Part shown: piece by piece, positions 15,502 to 22,611 of the stretch | Position numbering within the stretch: the first letter of the stretch is position 1 | How the letters are laid out: every line of letters starts with the position of its first letter | Assembly: GCA_934183165.1 (NCBI GenBank) | Contig: CAKPRZ010000015.1 | Location: 1 to 22,611, forward strand | Direction: 5' to 3' | Source: an uncultured Bacilli bacterium | GTDB lineage: Bacteria; Bacillota_I; Bacilli_A; RF39; UBA660 | DNA length: 22,611 nt | Position numbers and translations under genes: made by a program | The notes under the pieces: generated by a model | Told to the model about the DNA's origin: nothing | Database searches by the model: none | Seen by the model: the letters and a program-made list of their open reading frames with translations, nothing else

Positions 15502-15963
15502 ATGAAAAATAAATTGGTTTATTTATTGGGTTTAATTGCTATTATTTTAATTACAGTAGTAATAGTACTATTTGTTAATAATAAGAGTTTTGTTCCACCT
15601 AAAATAGATAGTTCTAGTAAAAGTGGAGTTCCAAAAGATATTGAAAAATATGGATATAAGCAATTTAAAATAAGTGATGATTATAATGTGGCCATTGCTG
15701 GAAAGCCAAAATTACATGATAAACACTTATATATATATTTTACCTCTAATGATAGTAGTAAATACCTATTTAAAGTAAAAATTTACAAAAAAGATTCATT
15801 AATAACTGAAACGGGTGTTATTGAACCTAATCATTATATTGAAAAAATAAAAGTTGGTAGTAAATTAAATGTAGGAGATGAAATAACTTATAAAATTATG
15901 GGTTATGAACGTGATACCTATTATAGCGCAGGGGAAGTTTTATTAAATGTAAAGGTGTGGTAA
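15502..15963 (+). CDS. Membrane-anchored extracellular beta-domain protein (paralogue of the first gene)
   Basis: The 153-aa product has an N-terminal transmembrane helix (about residues 6-26), then PPKIDSSSKSG and a beta-rich extracellular domain ending in VLLNVKVW. The arrangement and the segment EPNHYIEKIKVGSKLNVGDE parallel the protein starting at 13445. SD AGGAGG is strong. It ends one base before the dockerin-protein gene, so translation is coupled. The extracellular domain may hold or cap the small secreted protein encoded just upstream; this is inference from order only. Confidence 0.55.
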   Translation: MKNKLVYLLGLIAIILITVVIVLFVNNKSFVPPKIDSSSKSGVPKDIEKYGYKQFKISDDYNVAIAGKPKLHDKHLYIYFTSNDSSKYLFKVKIYKKDSLITETGVIEPNHYIEKIKVGSKLNVGDEITYKIMGYERDTYYSAGEVLLNVKVW

Positions 15964-15964
15964 T

Positions 15965-17278
15965 ATGAATAAAAAATTATTAATTTCACTCTTGATATTT
16001 GTTTTATTATTTTGCTTTCATAGTAATGTTTATGCTAATAACGAATATAATGGAAGCGTTACAGCAAAATATGTTGTAGAAAATGGTAGCAAATTTTATG
16101 AAAAAACTTTAAATCAAAATAATGAAATAAATATTGAATTAGAAGATAGAACAATTACTATAACTTCTAATAATGCAAAAGATGATGATAAAAATATTGT
16201 ATTAATACCAGTTACAGATGATGCTTTTAATTGGTTAACAAGTGAATATGATAATAAAACAAACTTAAAAGCATATTATGTAAACTTTTATGAAAATAAT
16301 AAAAAAACTTCTTTGAATGGTAACTTAAACATTGGAATTAAAGCGTGTGATTCTTGTAATTTAGAAAAGGTTTATTTCTATGATACGACAAAACAGATAA
16401 TTGATAGTACTAATAACATAGATAATAATATGAGTTTTAATATAAAGAAATCGGGATATTTACTTTTTAGTAATAATGTATTGAAAAAAATAGATTTAGA
16501 AATGTCTGATTTTGGTGATTTAGTACTTGATAATAAGATTTATAAAGGCAATGATGTTATCTATTCTGATTCCGATGATAAAGAAATTGCAATAAGACCT
16601 AATTCGGGCTATGTTATTGATAAAGTGCTTTTAAATGGTGTTGATATTACTGATAAAATATCTGGTAATTACTTAAAGTTAAATTTAAAAGATACAAATA
16701 AATTAAAAGTAACTTTTAAGAAAGAAACAAATACTAATCCAGATAATAAATTTATTATATCAGGTACTGCTACACTTAATGGTAAGCCTATAAGTATTGC
16801 CAAAGTTAAATTACACAATAGTTCTTTAATTACTTATACTGATAGTGAAGGTAAGTTTGCTTTTGAAAATGTTGTATCAGGGGATCATACAATTAGTTTT
16901 GAAAGTGATAATAGTGTTCTTGGATATTCATTATTTAAAATAATACCTGGTGATAATAAAAATACTGAAGCATCTTTAGATGGTGATGTTACAGAAATTC
17001 ACGTTAATAATAAAACTAAAATCATTAATTTAGATTTGAATTTAGAGAAAGATTTGAGAATTGATTTTAGTAATGTTTATTCAGTGATTAAGGGCGATGT
17101 TAACTGTGATGGATTAGTTAATGTTACTGATTTAGTACAACTTAGAATGTATTTAGCTGGGTTAAAAACATTAACTAATAGAGGATTAGAAGCAGCTAAT
17201 TTAAAAGAAGATAATAAAATTGATATTACAGATTTAATTAAACTTAGAAGATATTTAGCAGGATTGGAGAAATTATAA
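15965..17278 (+). CDS. Secreted protein with C-terminal dockerin domain
   Basis: Exported 437-aa modular protein: signal peptide 1-24 (cut after VYA), an unassigned beta region (about 27-175, with C128/C131), a region with the GYVIDKVLLNGVDIT pattern of bacterial beta repeats (about 178-253), a carboxypeptidase-regulatory/SpaA-like beta-sandwich (about 263-365; ISGTATLNGKPISIAKVKL, YTDSEGKFAFENV), and a type I-like dockerin (377-437). The dockerin has two F-hand loops, DVNCDGLVNVTD (378-389) and NLKEDNKIDITD (412-423), each followed by a matching helix ending YLAGL. Loop 1 has all calcium-binding positions; loop 2 has Lys at position 3. No catalytic domain is visible. The next gene encodes a cohesin-like anchor, one base away, so the likely partner is adjacent. 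Confidence 0.82.
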   Translation: MNKKLLISLLIFVLLFCFHSNVYANNEYNGSVTAKYVVENGSKFYEKTLNQNNEINIELEDRTITITSNNAKDDDKNIVLIPVTDDAFNWLTSEYDNKTNLKAYYVNFYENNKKTSLNGNLNIGIKACDSCNLEKVYFYDTTKQIIDSTNNIDNNMSFNIKKSGYLLFSNNVLKKIDLEMSDFGDLVLDNKIYKGNDVIYSDSDDKEIAIRPNSGYVIDKVLLNGVDITDKISGNYLKLNLKDTNKLKVTFKKETNTNPDNKFIISGTATLNGKPISIAKVKLHNSSLITYTDSEGKFAFENVVSGDHTISFESDNSVLGYSLFKIIPGDNKNTEASLDGDVTEIHVNNKTKIINLDLNLEKDLRIDFSNVYSVIKGDVNCDGLVNVTDLVQLRMYLAGLKTLTNRGLEAANLKEDNKIDITDLIKLRRYLAGLEKL

Positions 17279-17279
17279 T

Positions 17280-18437
17280 ATGAAAAAAATTAAATGGACT
17301 TTATTTGTTATTACATTTTTAATGATTTTTATACCAAATGTACATGCAGCTAATATTAAAACTTATGTTAATGGACCTAGCAGTATTTATCCTGGCAATA
17401 ACATAAAAGTTAGTGTTGGTGTCAGTGGGGCACCACTATTGTATGGATTTACAGGGAAAATTAGTTATGATACATCTAAATTAAAATTACAAAAATCTTC
17501 AGGATTAAGTGGCTTTTCTGTTTTGTTGGGTCAAAACTTGACTGCTGATTCAGCATCCGGTAAGAAAGGAAGTTTTTCTTTCCTAGAACTAGTATTTGTA
17601 CCAACTAGTAATTTTAAATCAGGCGAGCGTACTACTATTTCCTTTAGTAACGTAGAAACAAGTGACGGTGAAAATACTTTAAGTTGTACAAATTCTTCTT
17701 TAACTGTTACTATGCAAACTCCAAAGAGTAAAAATAATTATTTATCTAGTTTAAAAGTTGATAAAGGAAATATAAATTTCAATAAAAATAAAGATACATA
17801 TTCTATTGTAGTAGAAAATGATGTTACAAAAGTTGTAATTGATGGTAAGGCAGAAGATAATAAAGCAAAGGTAACAGGACTTGGTACAAAGAATTTAAAT
17901 GTATATGAAAATACTTTTAAAATTGTGGTTACATCTGAGTCTGGTGCTAAAAAGACATATACTATAGTAGTTACTAGAAAAGATGAAGAAGGAAAAACAA
18001 CCAAACCTAAAGCTGAAACGGTAAAACCTGCATTAGATGGTTTAACAATAGAAGGATATGATTTAAAGTTTGATAAATCTTTATATGATTATACAATTCA
18101 GTTAAAAGATGATGATACAAAATTAAATTTTATTCCAAGTTATGATAAAACAAAATATACATATAATATTACAGTACCAGATACATATGTTGTTGGAGAA
18201 AATTTAGTAAAAATAACTTTAAAAGATAAAGATGGTAATGAATCAGAGTATTCTATTATAGTATTTAAAAAAGAAGCAGTAAAAGAAAATCCTGTTAGTG
18301 AAGACAAATGTAAATGTGTAGATACACCATGTTCATATAAAAAATACTTTTTGATAGAAAATATTATATTAATAATTGCTTTAGTTACTTTATTCATATT
18401 TTCTATACTTAAGAAAAACAAAACAAGAAATAATTAA
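17280..18437 (+). CDS. Cohesin-like, cadherin-like repeat protein with C-terminal membrane anchor
   Basis: Probable cell-surface receptor for the dockerin protein encoded just upstream. In 385 aa: signal peptide 1-24 (cut after VHAA); a cohesin-like beta-sandwich about 25-146 (SIYPGNNIKVSVGVSG, LLYGFTGKISYDTSKLKL, FSFLELVFVPTSNFKSGE, then ISFSNVETSDG); two cadherin-like beta-sandwich repeats at 154-234 (LSSLKVDKGNINFNKNKDTY ... KKTYTIVVTRKD) and 251-330 (ALDGLTIEGYDLKFDKSLYDY ... SEYSIIVFKK); a short Cys segment (C344, C346, C351); and a C-terminal transmembrane helix (about 357-377) with a basic tail. The cohesin domain could also be read as a related carbohydrate-binding fold; the adjacent dockerin favours cohesin. 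Last gene of the operon. Confidence 0.8.
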   Translation: MKKIKWTLFVITFLMIFIPNVHAANIKTYVNGPSSIYPGNNIKVSVGVSGAPLLYGFTGKISYDTSKLKLQKSSGLSGFSVLLGQNLTADSASGKKGSFSFLELVFVPTSNFKSGERTTISFSNVETSDGENTLSCTNSSLTVTMQTPKSKNNYLSSLKVDKGNINFNKNKDTYSIVVENDVTKVVIDGKAEDNKAKVTGLGTKNLNVYENTFKIVVTSESGAKKTYTIVVTRKDEEGKTTKPKAETVKPALDGLTIEGYDLKFDKSLYDYTIQLKDDDTKLNFIPSYDKTKYTYNITVPDTYVVGENLVKITLKDKDGNESEYSIIVFKKEAVKENPVSEDKCKCVDTPCSYKKYFLIENIILIIALVTLFIFSILKKNKTRNN

Positions 18438-18455
18438 ATAATCAAGTTTAGAATT

Positions 18456-18489
18456 AACCTTGCTTCTCTTAAGAAGTGGGGTTTTTATT
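18456..18489 (+). terminator. Terminator of the surface operon
   Basis: AACCTTGCTTC (18456-18466) pairs with GAAGTGGGGTT (18473-18483) over 11 positions including G-T pairs, followed by TTTATTT. Confidence 0.75.
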
Positions 18490-18505
18490 TGTTATAGTTC
18501 TTATT

Positions 18506-18531
18506 TAAATAAATATACGTATATTTATTTA
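18506..18531 (+). repeat. Perfect 26-base palindrome before the PBP gene
   Basis: Each half reads TAAATAAATATAC on its own strand, with no central spacer. The palindrome ends at the first base of the AGGTGA that serves as SD for the PBP start at 18542. It may be an operator for a dimeric regulator of the wall cluster or a hairpin controlling translation. In so AT-rich a genome partial palindromes are common, but 26 perfect bases are not. Confidence 0.6.
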
Positions 18532-18541
18532 GGTGATATAT

Positions 18542-20449
18542 TTGTTTTTTAAGAAAGTTAATTCTAGAATTAGAATAGTTTTATTAGTTTTATTATTAAT
18601 GTTTATAGTTATAGTATTAAGAGTTGTATATGTTCAGTTGTTTGATTATAGTAAACTTAAGAAAAAAGCTGACGACTTATGGAGTAGGAATTTACCAATA
18701 GCAGCTGATAGAGGATTGATTACAGATCGAAATGGCGTTGTTTTAGCAAGTAATATTACTACAACATCACTTGTTTTAATACCAAATCAAATTAAAAATC
18801 CAGATGATACTTCTTCGAAATTAGCAGAAATTTTAGGAGTTAGTAAAGATGAAATGGATAAACACGTTAAGAAAAAAACATCAATTGAAAGAGTTCATCC
18901 GGAAGGAAGACAATTATCATATGAAACTGCTGATAAAATAGAAAGTCTAAATTTAGATGGAGTATATCTGGTTAAAGAGTCAAAAAGATATTATCCATAT
19001 GGTAAGACATTATCTCATGTTTTAGGTTATGTTGGTATTGATAATCAAGGATTATCTGGTATAGAATTACAATATGATAAATATTTAACTGGTGAAAATG
19101 GAGCAATTAAATACTTTTCGGATGCTAAAGGCAATAAATTGGAATTATCGGATGTATATGTAAAGCCACAAAACGGAATTAATATTCAACTTACTATTGA
19201 TTATAAAATTCAATCTTCTATAGAAAGAGAATTAGATAATGTTGTTGATATGTTTAACCCTGATATGGCACTTGCTATTGCCGTAGATCCAAATACTGGT
19301 GAAATATTAGGAATGAGTTCTAGACCAAATTATGATCCTAATAATTATAAAAAATATACTATGGAACAGTTAAGTCGTAATTTGCCAATATGGGCATCAT
19401 ATGAACCTGGTAGTACTTTTAAAATAATTACAACAGCTGCATCAGTAGAAGAAAAAATAATTGACTTAGAAAAAGATACATTTTATGACTCTGGTTCAGT
19501 TAAAGTAAGTGGTGCCAGAATTGGATGTTGGAAGGCAGGAGGTCATGGATTTCAGACTTTCTTGCAAGTTTTTGAAAACTCTTGCAACCCGGGCTTCGTT
19601 AAAATGGGATTGACGCTTGGAAAAGAGAAGTTGTTTTCGTATCTCGATTTATTTGGCTTTGGAGAAAAAACAGGAATAGATTTAAATGGTGAAGGCAAGG
19701 GAATAATCTTTAATTTGGATAAAGTAAAAGATTTGGAATTAGCAACTACTGCATTTGGTCAAGGAGTTAGTGTAACGCCTATACAACAAACTACAGCAGT
19801 TAGTGCAGTAGTAAATGGAGGTAAATTATATACACCATATATAGTAAAAAGCTTTTCGGAACCAGAAACAAATACAATTATTAAGGAAAATAAGCCCAAA
19901 TTAGTTAGAAAGACAATCAGTGAAGAAACATCAAAAACGATGCGTTATGCACTTGAGAGTGTTGTTGCCCGTGGAGGAGGTAAATATGCCTATATTGATG
20001 GCTATAGAGTAGGTGGAAAAACAGGTACAGCTCAAAAAGTAGAAAATGGTAAATATTTAGTTAACAATTATATAATGAGTTTTATGGCAGTTGTTCCAGC
20101 TAACAATCCTCAGGCTATACTTTATGTTGCAATTGATAATCCAAAGAAAACAGCTCTCTTATCAAGTTATACAACAGCACCAGTTGCAAGGAAAATTTTA
20201 CTTGATATTATTGATGCTTTAGATATAAAGAAACAAGATGGGGGAATTGAAAAAGTACATCAATGGGATGACCCTACTTATGTTATTGTATCCGATGTAG
20301 TGGGTTTAACTGCTAAAGAAGCTTCAAAAAAATTATATCCATTAGAGGTAGAATATTCTGGAACTGGTGAAAAAGTGGTTGAACAGTCTCCTGAGGCCGG
20401 TACAAAGGTAACTTCTACATCAAAAATTCGCTTAATGTTAGGAAATTAA
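18542..20449 (+). CDS. Class B penicillin-binding protein with PASTA domain (PBP2/SpoVD type)
   Basis: Peptidoglycan transpeptidase of the divisome, working with FtsW encoded downstream. I prefer TTG 18542 because AGGTGA lies five bases upstream; GTG 18533 would lie within that SD and has none of its own. The 635-aa protein has an N-terminal TM helix (about 10-32), a PBP dimerisation domain (RGLITDRNGVVLA, GLSGIELQYDKYLTG), a transpeptidase domain with EPGSTFK (S291, K294), SCN (S347, N349) and KTGTAQ (K493), and one C-terminal PASTA domain (DVVGLTAKEASKKL ... EQSPEAGTKV). PASTA and length fit SpoVD/PBP2X-like proteins. Upstream mraZ, rsmH and ftsL of a usual division cluster are absent. Confidence 0.93.
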   Translation: MFFKKVNSRIRIVLLVLLLMFIVIVLRVVYVQLFDYSKLKKKADDLWSRNLPIAADRGLITDRNGVVLASNITTTSLVLIPNQIKNPDDTSSKLAEILGVSKDEMDKHVKKKTSIERVHPEGRQLSYETADKIESLNLDGVYLVKESKRYYPYGKTLSHVLGYVGIDNQGLSGIELQYDKYLTGENGAIKYFSDAKGNKLELSDVYVKPQNGINIQLTIDYKIQSSIERELDNVVDMFNPDMALAIAVDPNTGEILGMSSRPNYDPNNYKKYTMEQLSRNLPIWASYEPGSTFKIITTAASVEEKIIDLEKDTFYDSGSVKVSGARIGCWKAGGHGFQTFLQVFENSCNPGFVKMGLTLGKEKLFSYLDLFGFGEKTGIDLNGEGKGIIFNLDKVKDLELATTAFGQGVSVTPIQQTTAVSAVVNGGKLYTPYIVKSFSEPETNTIIKENKPKLVRKTISEETSKTMRYALESVVARGGGKYAYIDGYRVGGKTGTAQKVENGKYLVNNYIMSFMAVVPANNPQAILYVAIDNPKKTALLSSYTTAPVARKILLDIIDALDIKKQDGGIEKVHQWDDPTYVIVSDVVGLTAKEASKKLYPLEVEYSGTGEKVVEQSPEAGTKVTSTSKIRLMLGN

Positions 20450-20504
20450 ATGTAAATATTTGTAAATTTTTAAAATTCGATATCTTTTTTAACAAAATAT
20501 ATAG

Positions 20505-20510
20505 TATAAT
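20505..20510 (+). promoter_or_regulatory. Candidate -10 box upstream of mraY
   Basis: A perfect TATAAT sits in the 89-base gap after the PBP gene, with no good -35 (only T-rich sequence 17 bases upstream). Its position about 28 bases before the TTG start suits an internal promoter for mraY-ftsW. Confidence 0.4.
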
Positions 20511-20538
20511 TTAATATACAGATTTGGAGGGATAATAC

Positions 20539-21525
20539 TTGGGAATTTTATTGTTAACTAAATCAATGTTTGCAATTATGATAGGATTTTTAACTTCAAC
20601 TATTTTAGGACTTATTTTAATACCTATATTAAAGAAAATGAATGTTGGTCAAAGAGTCAGTGTTTTTGTTGGTTCAACTCATAAGAAAAAAGAGGGTACT
20701 CCAACAATGGGTGGTATAATCTTTATATTAGCAACCTTATTTACAACAATTATTTTAGTATTAACTAAAAAAATTAAGTTTACTACTAATCTAAAAATTA
20801 TATTACTGGTTTTTATTGGTTATTCATTAATAGGATTTCTAGATGATTATTTAAGTATTAAAAGGAAGCATAATGAAGGTTTAACTTCTTTTCAAAAATT
20901 GTTTTTACAATTAATTATTGCAGTCGGATTTTTCTATCTTTATATAAGTAATGGTGGACAAACTGCTTTAATTGTTTCTACATTAGGAATTCATATAGAA
21001 ATGGGATGGCTTTATGGACTATTCTTGCTTTTTGTTTTAGTTGGAGCCTCTAATGCTGTTAATTTAACTGATGGACTAGATGGTCTAGCAGGGGGACTAT
21101 CTGCCATTGCATTTATTGCATTTAGTTTGATTTCGTTAGTAGTTGGCTATGAAGAAATTGGAATATTTACTTTTGTTTTGACTGGGGCTGTTATGGGATT
21201 TTTGATTTACAATACATATCCTGCCAAAGTTTTTATGGGAGATACTGGTAGTTTAGCATTAGGCGCTGTTATGGCTGCTGTTGCAATTATAACCCATAGA
21301 GAAGTAACTTTACTTGTAGTTGCAAGTGTCTTTGTAATTGAAACATTAAGTGTTATTTTACAAGTTATTTGGGTTAAATTATTTAAAAAGAAATTATTCC
21401 TTATGACACCACTTCATCATCATTTTGAAAAATTGGGATGGCCTGAACAAGATATAGTAAAATTGTTTTGGGTAGTGGGCTTAATTCTTACAATGGCTGG
21501 AATATTCTTTGGTGTTTGGTTATAA
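20539..21525 (+). CDS. mraY: Phospho-N-acetylmuramoyl-pentapeptide transferase
   Basis: Integral membrane enzyme that makes lipid I from UDP-MurNAc-pentapeptide and undecaprenyl phosphate. It starts at TTG 20539 with GGAGG eight bases upstream. The 328-aa polytopic product carries the family signatures: GTPTMGGI (53-60), the catalytic Asp pair in GFLDDY (99-104; D102, D103), NAVNLTDGLDGLAGG (172-186), VFMGDTGSLALGA (231-243; D235) and PLHHHFEKLGW (291-301). Length and motifs are complete. It follows the PBP gene and precedes ftsW; murD, often between mraY and ftsW, is not here. Confidence 0.96.
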   Translation: MGILLLTKSMFAIMIGFLTSTILGLILIPILKKMNVGQRVSVFVGSTHKKKEGTPTMGGIIFILATLFTTIILVLTKKIKFTTNLKIILLVFIGYSLIGFLDDYLSIKRKHNEGLTSFQKLFLQLIIAVGFFYLYISNGGQTALIVSTLGIHIEMGWLYGLFLLFVLVGASNAVNLTDGLDGLAGGLSAIAFIAFSLISLVVGYEEIGIFTFVLTGAVMGFLIYNTYPAKVFMGDTGSLALGAVMAAVAIITHREVTLLVVASVFVIETLSVILQVIWVKLFKKKLFLMTPLHHHFEKLGWPEQDIVKLFWVVGLILTMAGIFFGVWL

Positions 21526-21544
21526 GATATATAAAGGTGGTTTA

Positions 21545-22540
21545 ATGAATAAACGAATCCATATATATCTTTTTTTTGCGGTTTTAATTCTTTCTATTTT
21601 TGGACTTGTTATGATATATTCATCATCATACATATGGGCTGAATATAAATTTGGTGATGCTTTTAAATATGTTAAACAACAGGGCGTTTTTTTAATCATA
21701 GGAACATTTCTTATGATATTAGTTAGTAAAATTAATTATCAAATTTACAATGAAAAAGCTTGGAAAATATTTATATTTTGCTTAATATTATTAATACTAG
21801 TATTAATACCTGGAATAGGTAGTGTCAGAAATGGTAGTAGAAGTTGGTTTGGTATTGGGCCTTTTGGAATACAACCAAGTGAGTTTGCTAAATTAAGTTT
21901 AATTATATTAACTAGTAAATATTTGACTAACTCTAACAAATTTATAAAAGATATTAAAAAAGGCGTTTTTCCAATTCTTTTGATTTTATTTTCTGTTTTT
22001 GGACTTATTATGCTTCAACCTGATTTTGGTACTGGAATGATAATTGTAGTTAGTATAATTGCAATGCTATATATCGCAGGGGTTAATATGAAATTTTTCT
22101 TTTCACTTGGGATTATTGGAGTAGTAGGAATTGTAATTTTGATTTTAATAGCGCCATATAGAATGGATAGAATAACATCATTTGTTGACCCATGGAAAGA
22201 TCCATTAGGTACGGGATTTCAAATTATTCAAAGTTTATATGCTATAGGTCCAGGTGGACTTTTGGGAATGGGTTTTTTAAATTCTAGGCAAAAACATTTT
22301 TATTTACCAGAACCACAAACTGATTTTATATTTTCAATCATAAGTGAAGAGTTTGGTGTTTTAGGTATTATTATTGTTGTATCTACATTTGCATTTATCT
22401 TGTATTGTGGAATTAAGATTGCTGAAAAGTGTCAAGATTCGTTTGGAAAGTATTTAGCTTTTGGCATGATATTTCAAATTATTATTCAAGCAGGTATGAA
22501 TTTGATGGTAGTAATAGGCCTTATTCCTGTAACTGGGTAA
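21545..22540 (+). CDS. ftsW: Lipid II polymerase FtsW, cut off at its C-terminal conserved motif
   Basis: SEDS-family glycosyltransferase that polymerises lipid II with the class B PBP encoded upstream. ATG 21545 has SD AAAGGTGG, so the in-frame start at 21509 inside mraY is rejected. Visible motifs are NGSRSWFGIGPFGIQPSEFAKL, split as NGSRSWFG and IQPSEFAK, then LQPDFGTG, FVDPWKDPLGTGFQ and LPEPQTDFIFSIISEEFG, which contains the expected catalytic Asp. The frame stops right after GLIPVTG. Normal FtsW continues with an LPFxSYGGSS segment and about 60 more residues including the last two TM helices. No reading frame of the following 71 bases supplies them, so the gene is interrupted here, by an insertion, intron or assembly break, not by a simple frameshift. 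Confidence 0.85.
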   Translation: MNKRIHIYLFFAVLILSIFGLVMIYSSSYIWAEYKFGDAFKYVKQQGVFLIIGTFLMILVSKINYQIYNEKAWKIFIFCLILLILVLIPGIGSVRNGSRSWFGIGPFGIQPSEFAKLSLIILTSKYLTNSNKFIKDIKKGVFPILLILFSVFGLIMLQPDFGTGMIIVVSIIAMLYIAGVNMKFFFSLGIIGVVGIVILILIAPYRMDRITSFVDPWKDPLGTGFQIIQSLYAIGPGGLLGMGFLNSRQKHFYLPEPQTDFIFSIISEEFGVLGIIIVVSTFAFILYCGIKIAEKCQDSFGKYLAFGMIFQIIIQAGMNLMVVIGLIPVTG

Positions 22541-22611
22541 GTCCTGCTAGGTAACTGAAAACGACAATGAAGATAAGCCCTTATTTTATAAGGAATTTAG
22601 AGAATTTAATA
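22541..22611. other. Unrelated sequence abutting the ftsW break
   Basis: The final 71 bases do not encode the rest of FtsW in any frame. They contain a hairpin, CCTTAT/ATAAGG (22579-22593, TTT loop), and GTAACTG (22551-22557) repeats the bases 22529-22535 at the ftsW end. It may be the edge of a mobile element (group I intron or IS) or an assembly artefact. I cannot identify it. Confidence 0.4.

Noticed and set aside
21509..21544. ftsW start inside mraY
   Set aside because: ATG 21545 has a strong SD (AAAGGTGG) and starts the normal FtsW N-terminus.
22535..22580. Group I intron P1 helix using GGGT with GTCC (22541) or GCCC (22577)
   Set aside because: The first would leave a two-base loop and the second is only four pairs; neither is enough to call an intron.
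22538..22611. Simple frameshift or intein in ftsW
   Set aside because: No frame after the stop gives the expected LPFxSYGG segment, and an intein would not begin with a stop codon.
1..22611. tRNA or rRNA genes, CRISPR arrays, transposases or phage genes
   Set aside because: None seen by eye; no regular repeat-spacer pattern, cloverleaf or recombinase motif was found.

Overview
The window comes from a very AT-rich (well under 30% G+C by eye) Gram-positive bacterium. It uses the standard code: tryptophans in conserved genes are all TGG, and one gene ends in TGA. Teichoic-acid-type alanylation genes, a class B PBP with MraY and FtsW, Sec-exported proteins with short hydrophobic signals, and SD-led genes with several TTG starts point to Bacillota. 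The overall look, including a TasA-like/BspA-like surface protein, suggests an uncultured gut Bacilli lineage (RF39-like); that placement is inference. All recognised genes are on the + strand.

Layout. (1) 1-452 has no convincing gene but holds two promoter-plus-terminator units that look like small structured RNAs (about 143-270 and 287-394), then the thyX promoter. (2) thyX-tmk (498-2374) makes dTMP and then dTDP; this ThyX is a double-length form with two complementary degenerate halves. (3) A dlt-like operon (2518-7336) runs adenylating enzyme, carrier protein, MBOAT, SGNH protein and an Sfp-type phosphopantetheinyl transferase. The gene order is unusual, and the adenylating enzyme lacks two residues expected for D-alanine binding. 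(4) A solitary exported TasA-like/LRR protein (7455-8816) is driven by a promoter whose spacer ends in nine Gs. (5) A DNA repair and metal block follows: polA, a CDF transporter, fpg (8916-13245). (6) A six-gene surface operon (13445-18437) is driven by a second, sequence-related promoter with ten Gs in its spacer. It encodes two membrane-anchored beta proteins, two unrecognised secreted proteins, a secreted protein ending in a dockerin, and a membrane-anchored protein starting with a cohesin-like domain. (7) A fragment of the division and cell-wall cluster follows: PBP2/SpoVD-like, mraY, ftsW (18542-22540). ftsW stops abruptly at its conserved IPVTG motif, followed by 71 bases of unrelated sequence.

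The most notable system is the pair of related poly-G promoters, very likely switched by slipped-strand mispairing. They control a surface-protein gene and a self-contained cohesin/dockerin surface operon. In a genome this AT-rich, runs of G9 and G10 placed directly against a -10 box in both cases are unlikely to be chance. The inferred picture is an ON/OFF, membrane-tethered extracellular assembly in which the dockerin protein docks on the neighbouring cohesin anchor. All domain calls were made by eye without database searches.
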